A stretch of DNA of 64,000 nucleotides from Bufo bufo (Eukaryota > Chordata > Amphibia > Anura > Bufonidae): contig NC_053397.1 of NCBI RefSeq assembly GCF_905171765.1, positions 116,701,295-116,765,294 on the forward strand. The letters are read 5' to 3'. The notes beneath the pieces were generated by a model. That model made no database searches. It worked only from the letters and a program-made list of their open reading frames with translations, and was not told the DNA's origin. Made by a program: the position numbers and the translations under genes. Of the stretch, positions 53,100 through 63,528 are shown piece by piece (positions within the stretch are counted from its first letter, which is position 1; each line of letters starts with the position of its first letter).

Positions 53100-53560
53100 C
53101 ATTACAACAAAAACAAAACCAGCTATGACATCGCTTTTCAAGTAGCTGTAGTAGGAGAGGCAGGCGAAGATTGAACCTGAGCATGAATGTGATATAAGGC
53201 TTTCTGAGGATCGCTGAACACCCATGCCCTGTCTCCCATGGAAATCGGAGAGAGGCTCGATACTGTAGCCTGAAGCGGATGGACTTATCCACTAGGAGTT
53301 TGCAGACCGGATTAAAGGCTATAGGTTTCTCCATCAGTGCTGAAGAGAGGTCCTGAAACCATTCTCATAGCTGACCACAGGCTTGACGAAAAGCAGCCAT
53401 GATCTTGACCTTGTCTTGAAAGCTGAGAATCCGAAATATAACTGGTCATGGTCTGGTATCGCTACAGGGGAGGATACACTTTGTGAGCTCTTTCCATTTG
53501 AATTTTATAATAGGAATCCCCCAGCTTCAATTCTTGAAGTGAGCCACTTTTGGTGTAGAA
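53100..53560 (-). pseudogene. L1-A ORF1, C-terminal part
   Basis: Minus-strand frames around 53430-53130 read DKSIRFRLQYRASLRFPWE and PITFMLR-like segments of the LINE ORF1 C-terminal domain, with GQDHG- and MAAFRQACG-like patches upstream in a shifted frame. It would be the RNA-binding protein of L1-A. Stops and frame changes are frequent. Confidence 0.6.
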
Positions 53561-53872
53561 GGTGAGGGGTGACTCCGGGTGAGGGTTCTGGATCTCTTAT
53601 TGTTAGAAGTATTTTTCCCCACAAACTTATCCATGGAAGAACAAGCGAGGTATTATACACCATAGTGCTTAAATGCAGAGGACAGCGATATCACACCATC
53701 TAAGTTGTTACATTAGGAACAGGGTCAAAGTTCCTGAGAGGTGGTCCAACAGAGAAACTATAAAGAAGTGAATATAATCCGTGGCAATCAAACACACAAA
53801 GCAGTACCTGTCATAAGGACTCAATAAGGAGTAATTCAAAGGCACAGGTTCATGTCAAAACAATAATACAAT
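53561..53872. other. Unassigned sequence between L1-A and L1-C
   Basis: About 310 bp without a readable gene; possibly the decayed ORF1 start or 5' region of L1-A. Confidence 0.4.
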
Positions 53873-54043
53873 GGGGCGTGGCCTGACCGAGCTCGATGGC
53901 GGCTGCTTGTTAGCAGAGCTCTCGCCACCAGAACCTATCTAAGCCTCTATCAGCACTATCCTGCATTCGGCATGAAGATCCAGCCGAAGGATTGCACGCA
54001 GATCACTTCAAGGCACAAGGAAGACCCGAGCCCGAGGTAAGAC

Positions 54044-55042
54044 ATGGAGAAATACCTCAGCAAGTCGACCTCTAAGATGGCGACGAAACATCATGGCGCG
54101 GCCTCGTGTGACCCCGCAACACTCCAGGAGTCCCAGGCAGGGAGAGAAGAAGACGCTACGGAAGATTGTAGCTCACAACATGGGAACGGGAGGTCTGATC
54201 TCACCAGAGAGTTTCTGGAAGGAGCCTTACAGAGAGCGCTGGCTCCATTAGCTGCAGACCTGGTGTCTATAAAAATGGACATCTATCACATTGGCGACCG
54301 GGTCGAAACACTTGAGCAATCTCAAGACGCCATACTTACATTCAACTCGGCAGTTAAAGAGTCCCTGCTCTCCCATGCCAGAGCGATGAACACACTCCTG
54401 CTACAAATGGAGGATCAGGAGAACAGAAACAGGCGAAGAAATATTAGACTCAGGGGCCTGCCAGAGGCTGACGATAAGGAAGACCTATTCCAAGTCATGG
54501 ACTCCCTCTTCCACATGTTACTGGGTCCGGACCAAGCGGTCCATGTTGCAGTAGAGAGAGTACACCGGGCCCTAAAACCGAAACCGGCATCCCGCGACAA
54601 TCCAAGAGATATCATATGTGGTATTTTGAGCTACAGGGATACCGAACTAATCTTACAAGCTGCAAGGAAGAAAGGTGAAGTGAAGTTCCAAGGGGTCAAT
54701 GTCCAGATTTACCAGGACTTAGCCGCCTCCACCTTATACAAAAGGAGATTACTAAAGCCTCTTACCGACCTCCTACGCTCCTCCAAGTTCCCATACAGGT
54801 GGCTTTTTCCTTTTGGGATTCTGATTACAGCGGGGAACCGTCGCATAACTGTCCGCACGCCTGAAGATCTTCCGCCGGTCTGGGAAGCGCTACAACAGTC
54901 GCCAATGGAGATTCCTTCCTGGCTACCTATTCCACCTATGGAGGACTTACCACCGCTTCCATCAGTAGCAAAATGGATGAAGCCAAAACCCCAGAGATCC
55001 GGGAAGAACAAGAGGGCCTGGTCCCAAGGAGCACCAGATTGA
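54044..55042 (+). CDS. L1-C ORF1 RNA-binding protein, intact
   Basis: 332 codons from ATG 54044 to TGA 55040-55042. The N-terminal third is polar. A coiled coil (about residues 70-130, ALAPLAADLVSIKMDI...LLLQMEDQE) leads into NRRRNIRLRGLPE, which starts the RRM-like domain (about 132-215), and then a C-terminal domain (about 220-290, YQDLAASTLYKRRLLKPL). This is the standard architecture of L1 ORF1p (Transposase_22 family), a trimeric nucleic-acid chaperone that coats LINE RNA. The length is usual for the family. The final segment is Pro/Lys-rich. Confidence 0.9.
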   Translation: MEKYLSKSTSKMATKHHGAASCDPATLQESQAGREEDATEDCSSQHGNGRSDLTREFLEGALQRALAPLAADLVSIKMDIYHIGDRVETLEQSQDAILTFNSAVKESLLSHARAMNTLLLQMEDQENRNRRRNIRLRGLPEADDKEDLFQVMDSLFHMLLGPDQAVHVAVERVHRALKPKPASRDNPRDIICGILSYRDTELILQAARKKGEVKFQGVNVQIYQDLAASTLYKRRLLKPLTDLLRSSKFPYRWLFPFGILITAGNRRITVRTPEDLPPVWEALQQSPMEIPSWLPIPPMEDLPPLPSVAKWMKPKPQRSGKNKRAWSQGAPD

Positions 55043-55517
55043 GGTTTTGCTGCAAGTGTTATTTTTTCTTCTTTACTATGGCGTCACCAAAATGCCTAGA
55101 CTGCTTCATTAGAGTCAATGACTAACCTATGATAGCAGCTCCTCAGTTTTCACATCTTTTTTTTCTTTCCTGTCTTATCAATGGTAACATGCTACCTCTA
55201 CTTCTTAGTTTAATGTGCTTGTAGCGTTAAATTACTTCAGAATGTCTCCTCTTACCTAGCTATGATGTCGCAAGGATAGTATTAATATATCTTGTACAAT
55301 AGAAATGAGGCTAAGGATAGGGGTTCTGGGCTGGTCGGGATGCACATGTCATTAACATGTGTAATTATTCTTCTCCCCCCAGCACAAAATTCCTATTATA
55401 TCAGAAATTACCATTAAGTTATGTTTATGGTTTTAAGGTTTTGACAGATTTGTTATCTATATCCTTGATATCTGGTCAGATGTATGGCTTAAGTTCGTGG
55501 GTAAGTACTCAGCTCCA
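55043..55517 (+). other. L1-C intergenic spacer
   Basis: AT-rich 475-bp spacer between the two LINE ORFs; no gene or recognisable site. Confidence 0.6.
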
Positions 55518-57526
55518 ATGGCTCCATTAACGTTATGTTTTTCCACCTTTAATGTGCACGGAAGTAATAACCCCATGAAACGTAGTAGAATCTTCCAGGT
55601 CCTCAAGAAGATTGCAGCTGATATAGTGCTCCTTCAAGAGACCCATTTTTCTAAATCACATGTGCCTAACCTTGGCAACTCCCCTTTTAATGTATGGTTT
55701 CATGCTACTTCTGGCAGCTCGGCGGCTAGAGGAGTCAGCATAGGCTTCAAAAGAGGTATCCCCTTTACACTGCACTCGGAATTAAAGGGCCCGGAAGGCA
55801 GCTATTTCCTCCTGAAAGGAGAGATAGGCCATCTTACTGTCACGATATGCAATATGTATGTGCCTAATGTAAAACCGGTTAGCTGGTTAAAGGAGGTATT
55901 AGACAAAATTAACGCATTTGCTACAGGAATCCTTTTGGTGGGGGGAGACCTCAATCTCACTCTAAACCCCTTGTTTGACTCCTCTACCCGGAAATCGGCC
56001 ATCTCGTTCCGTGCTCTCAAATCAGCCCAATCACATCTCAGGACTCTCCACCTTAGTGATATTTGGAGGTCGATGCATGGTGACAGGTGTGATTACACGT
56101 TCTATTCTAACCCTCATAGGTCATACCAGAGGTTGGATTACTTCTTTATCCTGGATAGATTCCTACCAGCGGTTTAATCTTCTACAATTCACAACATCAT
56201 GGTCTCTGACCATGCACCGGTCTCCTTTGTTATCAGTTTTTCTGATCTATGTGGTAGAGAGTGGACCTGGAGATTGAACCATACACTCCTGGATTCACAG
56301 AACCAAGTGGAATCCATATCACAAAAATTGCAAGAATATTTTACCCTGAATGTGGAGTCTAATACACCTAGTCCCATAGTTTGGGAGGCGCATAAAGCGG
56401 TAATTAGAGGGGAATTTGTTGCCCTTGGTTCTCATATTAAAAGGAGTAGAATGAGGAAGATGTTAGACCTGCTGTCCCGAATTGCCATACTTGAAACGTC
56501 ACATAAACGCTCACTTGCACTAAGAGACTTGGATGAACTAAAAATTCTGAGACAGGAACTTAAAGGGCTGTTAAACATAAAAGCATCTAGGGCCTACTTG
56601 AAAGTAAAACATAAACATTATGTTCATGGAAATAGAGGGGGTAAAGTTATGTCAGCGCTCATCAAAAAACGGGAGGATCAAATCTTCATCAAGCATATGA
56701 GATCACAAGAAGGGTCTATCACAACAGATACTCAAGAGATATCTAAAATATTTAGAGATTATTATCATGCTTTGTACAACCTTAGGCATGGAGAACAAGA
56801 AGAGGCAAAGTTGGCACGGGAGAAGGAGATAGGGAACTTCCTACAAAAACTGAATCTACCGGCCCTTAATGATTCCTCAATATTATCCCTGTTAGCACCT
56901 ATAACTCTAGAAGAAGTGAAAAAAGTCGTTAAATCTACGCCATCTGGCAAGAGTCCAGGCCCAGATGGACTTACGGTGGCTTATTATAAAAAGTTTTTTC
57001 CAATCTTAGGCCCACAATTAGTAGCCTTCTTCAACTTACTGATGAATGGTACTTCTTTGACTAAACAGACATTAGAGGCACACATTGTTGTATTGCCAAA
57101 ACCAGGCAAAGACTTAGAAATCCCATCTAGCTTCAGACCGATTTCATTACTGAATGCAGACGTGAAACTATGGGCGAAACTCTTAGCTAATAGACTCTCC
57201 CCTCTGTTGCCAGGGATTATCTCCCATGAACAGTCTGGCTTTGTGGGGAGCAGGGAGTGCAGAGACAGCACTTTCCGAGTTTTACAGGCCCAACAATTTG
57301 CCTTGAAACAGGGGAAGAAGCTTGTGTTCCTTAGCACCGATGCTGAAAAGGTGTTTGATAGAGTAGATTGGAATTATATGAAAGCTACACTGCTGAAATT
57401 TGGTCTTCCTTCTCAGTTTGTGGATGCGGTGCTGTCTCTGTACTCTAGCCCCTCCGCAAAAGTCCAAGTTAATGGTATACTGTCACCTTCCTTTAAGATA
57501 TCAAACGGGACACGTCAGGGGTGTGC
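55518..57526 (+). pseudogene. L1-C ORF2: endonuclease and truncated reverse transcriptase
   Basis: Starts at ATG 55518 (MAPLTLCFSTFNVHG). The endonuclease shows LLQETHF, GGDLNLTLNP and RLDYFF, then a TAA at 56175-56177, then SDHAPV in the same frame. The RT part shows SPGPDGLTVAYYKKF, SFRPISLLNADVK, GFVGSRE, STDAEKVFDRVDW and NGTRQGC. The frame ends where the BEL LTR begins (57527), before the catalytic FADD box. Apart from the single stop the frame is unbroken for 670 codons. Identity as LINE ORF2 is certain. Confidence 0.9.
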
Positions 57527-58029
57527 TGTTCTTTTCAAATTTAATTCATACACTGCATTATTATCTCTTCTTTTACCTATGTTGTTTTAATCTATTGTTC
57601 TCTGCTGCCATCTGCTGGCCGGAATTCGTATGCTGCACGCCTTGCTCTTGTTAAATAACGTTTTTATCTCTGGGCGTGGTTTTAGCAGCCTTGGTCCTTG
57701 TCACTTCCTGTAGCCATTTTCAGTGCTGCATTCCTTTGTGACTGGAGACACACACCTTGGCTTGTGAAGGCATCAGTTTTAGACCAGCAGTTAGCCTCAG
57801 AAAGACATCCACATCACAGCATCTACTGCATTCCTGTATTGCATCACTGTATGTCACTGCTTCGGATCAAATAAACCCACGTTTGATTGCATCCTCATGT
57901 CTACGTCTGGATCCATCTAACCTGAGCATCTGCCGGTCCGGTCTGCTCCACTGCTTGGATACGAAGGTAGGCCAGTCACAAAGCAATTATCATTTACACC
58001 TTCATTCGCCTTCATGTGGGGACAGAACA
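57527..58029 (+). repeat. BEL 5' LTR (right border approximate)
   Basis: Starts TGTTCTTTTC exactly where the L1-C frame ends. AATAAA lies at 57869-57874. AGAACA at 58024-58029 mirrors the TGTTCT start, which suggests the end. Without the 3' LTR the right border cannot be confirmed. Confidence 0.55.
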
Positions 58030-58464
58030 GTCAAAAACTGCCTTAAAGCCTTATACCCCAGTGAATATCTGTCTGAATGTCCAATGCCCGGCTACAGGTT
58101 CCCTCAGAGCCCAGTGCCACACTCAGGAACCTCCCCTGCAACAGGCCCACTCGCAGCAAATCTGCCCAGCAACAGTGCACGTCCCATAAGCCTAAAGGGA
58201 AGCACGGCGTGTCCGCAGTAGATATACTCTCGCCTGGAAGTCCTCCACTACTCGCCAAGCCACTTTCTACATCCTATATTAACCCTTGCTCGCATGATAT
58301 AAGAACTGTTCACGCACGCGGGGCCTCCCTTAAACCAAAACTCCGCAATTCACTAAAAAGACTTTGGGAAACTCATCGGGGTGCCTCATCTGAGCCGCAC
58401 TGCAATTTTCAGCCCCCAATTCAAAAGTTTGATTTCTTAAAGAGACAGCGCACCTTAAAGCAAA

Positions 58465-59772
58465 ATGTCCGAAAAGGACCTTGTACAGTTCCCCAGTGAT
58501 GAAACAAAGCAAATGCAACCCGATACTGATCATTATGAAGAGCTGGAGGTAGAACCCACACTTCCAGCAGACCAAGTCACGCGACCAAGGCGCTCTCTCA
58601 AACCAACTATAAAGATCACGGAAAATTATCACACCAGGAAAGATGAGCTATGTGACAACCTGGAAGAGCTATGGGAACGAGTTTCCTCCCTCATATCAGG
58701 ACTTAAGTCCTCCTCAGGCGATGCCACCAGCTTACAAGTTGCCGTCGGGCGGCTGAACGCAGCCCATGAAAGATACAAGAGACTGTCCACAAGGTATATA
58801 ACCTTTCTAAAAGACTCTAATATTGAAGAAGCCCCGTCAGAATTGTGCAAGGCAGAATCAATAGACAGACAAAGAGACACCATGGTGTTGGATGCTAAAG
58901 ATAAAGTGGAACTCTGCATCTCTCATTTGCAAGAAACTAGATCACACAGATCGCATTCATCCAAACATTCCTCGCAGTCCTACAGATCATCATGCTCAAG
59001 AAGCTCCGCCCTGAGCGACAGATTACTAGAGGCCCGCATAAATGCAGAGCAATCCAAAGTGAGGCGTTCCTTCACCGAAAAAGAAGTCCTTGCAAGGGCA
59101 GAAGCACAGGCGGCGGCCAAGAGGGCTGAAGCGGAGGCAGAAGCCAAGAGGGCAGAAGCAGAGGCTCGAATAAAGATCCTTGAATCAGAAAGGGAAGAGG
59201 AAATTGCATTAGCAAAGGTAAGACTACTTGAGCAAGCATTGAGCCAAGGCCTTGATTCAGTCTGCTTACCACCAGAGGAGATAGACAATCCAGCTGATCG
59301 CACCAGCGACTACGTACTGAAACAGTTATCTGCACCACCCCCAGTGTGCAGTACTGTCCAAGCCAACAACACTGAAACCTCCAAGTCAGCTCTACCTGCA
59401 GTGCCAGCGATACCCACAGCACCCGAGCAATCCAATAACAGTCGCCCAGACACGCCCTCTCAAGGGCAGTTATTACAGCAAGATGGCTACCAGGTGTTTC
59501 CTGGCCTACCTCCACAGCTCAAGCAGCAGTCATCAGAATCTACAGAGGCTAGACCACAGCTCAACCCTGCAGCAACATCATTCTACCCGGAAACATCTCA
59601 CTGCGGTACGCCAGACCTGCAGGGTAATGCGATTGTGAGGTCACGGTCAATGGCAAGCGAGGGTCACTCACAGTTATATAAGGAAACCCTGGGCAGGCAT
59701 ACAGCAGTGAAGGAGAGGCTGGCACAAGAGTCCTCTGGGGCACACTCTGGATTCGGGGACCAGGCCTGGTGA
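58465..59772 (+). pseudogene. BEL gag N-terminal region, coiled coil, interrupted
   Basis: Starts at ATG 58465 (MSEKDLVQFPSDE) and is open for 435 codons. It has an N-terminal helical part, a Ser/His/Arg-rich segment (about residues 155-185), a charged coiled coil made of Ala-Glu-Ala repeats (about 205-265) and a Pro/Gln-rich tail. The stop at 59770-59772 probably belongs to inserted DNA, because the gag core resumes at about 61561. The region 58030-58464 before it is leader. By analogy it is the N-terminal part of a BEL gag-pol polyprotein; the Pro-rich part shows no known domain. Confidence 0.7.
59118..59165 (+). repeat. Short internal coding repeat (Ala-Glu-Ala)
   Basis: About three copies of AAGAGGGC[T/A]GAAGC-type units in the gag coiled coil, encoding KRAEAEA. 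In-frame expansion of the coil. Confidence 0.7.
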
Positions 59773-61555
59773 TGGATGAGGTGCCCTGGGTGTTACAGGT
59801 GTTTTATGTGCCTGGGGCAAGGTCCCTTTAAGATACGCGACGCCAGTGCCGGTAACGGTGGCACACCGGTGGAAGGTCTTAATAAGCAAGGAACACAGAT
59901 GGCAGGGTGAACCAAACTTTGCTTTACTGTAATCAATTCCACTTTATACAGTTAGGGCTCTTTCACACCTGCGTTATTGTCTTCCGGCATAGAGTTCCGT
60001 CGTCGGGGCTCTATGCCGGAAGAATCCTGATCAGGATTATCCTAATGCATTCTGAATGGAGAGTAATCCGTTCAGGATGCATCAGGATGTCTTCAGTTCC
60101 GGTACGGAACGTTTGTTGGCCGGAGTAAATACCGCAGCATGCTGCGCTTTTTGCTCCGGCCAAAAATCCGGAACACTTGCCGCAAGGCCGGATCCGGAAT
60201 TAATGCCCATTGGAAGGCATTGATCCGGATCCGGCCTTAAGCTAAACGTCGTTTCGGCGCATTGCCGGAGCCGACATTTAGCTTTTTCAGAGTGGTTACC
60301 ATGGCTGCCGGGACGCTAAAGTCCTGACAGCCATGGTAAGTGTAGCGGGGAGCGGGGGAGCAGTGTACTTACCGTCCGTGCGGCTCCCCGGGCGCTCCAG
60401 AGTGACGTCAGGGCGCCCCAAGCGCATGGATCACGTGATCGCATGGATCACGTCATCCATGCGCATGGGGCGCTCTGACGTCATTCTGGAGCGCCCGGGG
60501 AGCCGCACGGACTGTAAGTATACCGCTCCCCCGCTCCCCGCTCCTACTATGGCAACCAGGACTTTAATAGCGTCCTGGGTGCCATAGTAACACTGAAAGC
60601 ATTTGGAAGACGGTTCCGTCTTCAAATGCTTTCAGTACACTTGCGTTTTTCCGGATCCGGAGTGTAATTCCGGCAAGTGGAGTACACGCCGGATCCGGAC
60701 AACGCAAGTGTGAAAGAGGCCTTAGACGGCAACTCGGTTCCATATGTCAAGTACACTTCGCAAGCAGGGTTTCACAGTTATGGCAGGTATACGGTACTTT
60801 GGCAAGATACACAGAGGGTAAATATCCACATGCACAGAATCAGGCTGTACAGACTCCTCGGAGATAGTGTACACTGTTCCCTAGAACTCCTGTCTGGCTT
60901 TAATCCCAAGGCCCGGATACCTTATTGTAGGCTTTTATCCTTGGTAAATAATCCTCCTCAGGTACTCATTCTTGCTTTACACTTCTACTCTCTCTGCCCT
61001 TCAGCTTACTTGTATTAGCTGGACATGTTGACTCTGCTCGACTTGGTAGGAACTACAGGGTTGCATCCAGGAGGTAACCTCTTCCCCTGGGGTAGATCTT
61101 CTGAGCTAACCATGGCTCTCTTGATCAGCAGGTAGACTAGGATCCCTCTACTAGTCTCCTGGTGGCAACTAGAAGCCTGGACTGTCTAGTTGCATGTCAG
61201 GAGAAAGCTCTGGCTTGAGCCTTCTAGCTTGTCTCTGTAGACTCCTGACCTTTAACAACCTTTTCCTGTCTGGGCCTGAATACTTATACCAGGGGTACTC
61301 TAGCTCCCTCTAGCGTCCGGGATGACTAACTACAGAGACTAGGCCTGATAATGCATATAACAGGGAAACATTGCATACAAACAATACCTTATAAATGACA
61401 TACAAAGGAACAATTAGAGATAACATTCCTGTCCCTAGTGAGGAGGAGTAGCGCACACACCAATTGACCCTTGTGTAGTGCCCACGCTTATCTAGTGGGG
61501 ACACTACATCACCCTTTCATGCCATGCAGCCTATACGCCCCAGGGGCATCACAAG
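59725..61555 (-). mobile_element. Unclassified insertion in the BEL gag, possibly a solo LTR on the minus strand
   Basis: Sequence here breaks the gag frame. On the minus strand the right end has TGTAGTGTCCCC (near 61508) and a TATA-like GGTATAAGTATT (about 61290), which resembles an LTR promoter. A possible end is near 59790 (CCTGTAACA on the minus strand). No matching TSD was found, so borders are uncertain. It contains a separate Harbinger-type MITE. No coding frame is evident. Confidence 0.4.
59955..60721. mobile_element. Harbinger-type MITE with strong internal palindrome, TSD TTA
   Basis: Ends GGGCTCTTTCACACCTGCGTT (first 20 bases) and the inverse AACGCAAGTGTGAAAGAGGC, with TTA at 59952-59954 and 60722-60724. 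A second-level palindrome (about 60300-60595, centred near 60440) includes GGAGCGCCCGGGGAGCC-type arms. No gene. The TIR resembles that of the MITE at 50789 in length and target but differs in sequence. Confidence 0.8.
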
Positions 61556-61560
61556 TTGTC

Positions 61561-62466
61561 ATGGCAACAAGCAGTGAGAAATCAGATATGTCTGAATTTG
61601 CCAGGTTTATGGTGAGCAGAGAGCTAATTAACACCAGTCTCTCAAAATTTGATGACCGTGCGGAGAGCTACAGAGCCTGGAAGGCAACCTTCAAAGCCGC
61701 CATCGCCAACCTCAACCTAACCGCAGAGCAGGAGCTCGACCTCTTGATCAACTGGCTGGGCCCAAGCTCCACAAATCGCATCAAGAGCCTTAGAACTGTC
61801 TATGTGGGACAAGCAGAAGCAGGTCTCGCTGCAGCCTGGCAGAGACTCGATTGCACCTTTGGCAGTGCAGAAGCAATAGAGAAGGCACTATTCAGGAGAC
61901 TGCAGAACGTCCCCAAGATCAGTCTCAAGGATGTCCACAAGCTTCAGGATTTAAGTGATTTGCTCATGGAACTGGAGCTCGCCAAAAGAGACCCTCGTCT
62001 GTCCGGGCTGTGCTACCTGGATACAGCCCATGGGGTGAACCCAATTGTCGTGAAGTTACCATACAGCCTGCAAGAGAAGTGGGCGGCATCAGTCTCAAGG
62101 TACAAATGAGTGCATGACGTCACTTTTCCCCCATTTATTCATTTCTGTAGATTCATCGATGAACAGTCCCAGATGAGGAATGACCCCAGCCTCGACTTCC
62201 TGGAGTTCAATACTACAGCCTCAGTGACACCATCATCAAGGTATGAAAGTATTGTACATAAACACAGAGACTTTAGGAGCAGCGTAAATGTTAGAAAGAT
62301 TAACCTACCATCATCTGCAGTACCCACTGGTAGACAGTACACTACCTCATCAGGAGACAAGGCCTTCAATCGTGAATGTCCCATTCATAAAAAACCACAC
62401 TCACTGAACAAATGCAGAGGATTTAGATCCAAAACCATACAGGAGCGCAAGAATGTCCTCACCGAG
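61561..62466 (+). pseudogene. BEL gag core (DUF1759-like), one in-frame stop
   Basis: The frame resumes at 61561 (MATSSEKSDMSEFARF) and runs to 62106 with KFDDRAESYRAWKATF, ELDLLINWLG, LFRRLQNVPKISLKD and YSLQEKWA, the capsid-like DUF1759 region of BEL elements. A TGA at 62107-62109 interrupts it, but the same frame continues with a CCHC-like region. A CGA-to-TGA change would explain it. Function is RNA packaging. Confidence 0.8.
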
Positions 62467-63528
62467 CTTGGGGTATGTTTCAGATGCTGCGCTTCATTGG
62501 AGCACATGGCTAAGGACTGTAAATCCATTATCAAATGTGAGGAGTGTCATAGTGATAGACATGCCTCAGCTATGCACCCAACTCCACTCACAAGGGATTC
62601 ACTTGCTGCTGTCACCACCAGTCCTGCTCAAAGTCATGGCGGGCAGCCCCAGAACCACGCTAACACAGCCACTGCTGTTTCCTGCTCATGCTTGGACGTA
62701 TGTGGGGAGGGCCAGAGTGAGAAATGTTGTGCCCGCATATGCCTAATCAAGGTCTACCCGGAGGGGCTACCAGAAAAGGCAGTAAAAATGTATGCCATCA
62801 TTGACGACCAAAGCAACCGCTCCCTAGCAGGACCTAAATTCTTTGAAGCCTTTGGAATAAAGGGACCGTCAGAACCCTACATCTTAAACACCTGCTCGGG
62901 TCGCATAGAGACTAGCGGCAGGAGGGCACAAGGATTCATCGCTTGTTCCGTCAGTGGAAATACGGAAATACCTCTACCGACGCTGATCGAATGCGATCAA
63001 ATACCCAACCATAGGGATGAAATTCCTACCCCGGAAGCTGCATTTCACCATCCACACCTAAGGCACCTAGCCAACGTTATCCCACCTATGGACAACAACG
63101 CCGAGATTCTACTCCTGCTTGGCAGAGACAATCTAAGGGTACACAAGGTGTGTCAACAGTGTAATGGTCCCGACTATGCACCATACGCCCAGAGACTGGA
63201 CTTGGGATGGGTGGTCATAGGAAATGTATGCTTGGATCAACCAAGAATCCGCTCTTTCAAAATGTACGTGCGTGGAGATGGACGCACAACTTGCATTAAG
63301 CCTTGCCCTCATCACTATGAGGTGAAAGAGAAGCCTCCAGACCTCATACAACCACCTGATGACATACCTCCCTTCCTTGCCGACAACTTGGGAAGATTAG
63401 TCTTTCACACAAGCAAGGACGATGATAAAGTAGCTTTGTCAGTAGAGGACAGAGAATTTATCAAGATAATGGACAATGAGTTCCTTAAAGACGAAACCAA
63501 TGACTGCGTTTCCGAGCTACCAGGGTGA
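62467..63528 (+). pseudogene. BEL zinc knuckle and DUF1758-type aspartic protease
   Basis: Same frame as the gag core, without internal stops until 63526. It has a Cys-rich region (GVCFRCCASLEHMAKDC...CEECHSDRHASAMH, about 62470-62580). The protease core follows, with AIIDDQSNRSLAGPKF (about 62792-62840; the DDQSN motif is characteristic of this family), then LLLGRDNLRVHKV and LGWVVIGNVC. It ends at TGA 63526-63528 after SELPG, where the linker to the RT has been damaged. The domain probably processes the polyprotein. Confidence 0.8.

Larger units (their letters stand above)
14116..53560 (-). mobile_element. L1-A: old minus-strand L1/Tx1-type LINE, host of most of the nest
   Basis: Segments of one minus-strand LINE are recognisable in the correct order from right to left: ORF1 C-terminal part (53560-53100), ORF2 start (52760-52476), endonuclease end (about 52050-51840), linker and early RT (50785-50344), RT (25365-24971) and late RT (14929-14722). 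The gaps correspond to insertions with TSDs: a SINE, a MITE, hAT-2 and the Penelope-like element. The reading frame runs smoothly across the hAT-2 and Penelope junctions once one TSD copy is removed, so a single original copy is very likely. All segments carry stops and small indels. Confidence 0.8.
53873..57526 (+). mobile_element. L1-C: plus-strand L1/Tx1-type LINE, interrupted by a BEL element
   Basis: Begins GGGGCGTGGCCTGACCGAGC at about 53873, a GC-rich LINE 5' end. ORF1 is at 54044-55042, then an AT-rich spacer, then ORF2 from 55518 until the BEL LTR cuts the RT at 57527. ORF1 is intact and ORF2 has a single stop before the cut, so this is a fairly young copy. Its 3' part should lie beyond the window. 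Confidence 0.88.

Noticed and set aside
57757..58221. 154-codon ORF in the BEL LTR and leader
   Set aside because: It begins inside the LTR, crosses the AATAAA signal and has no recognised domain; the real gag ATG is at 58465.
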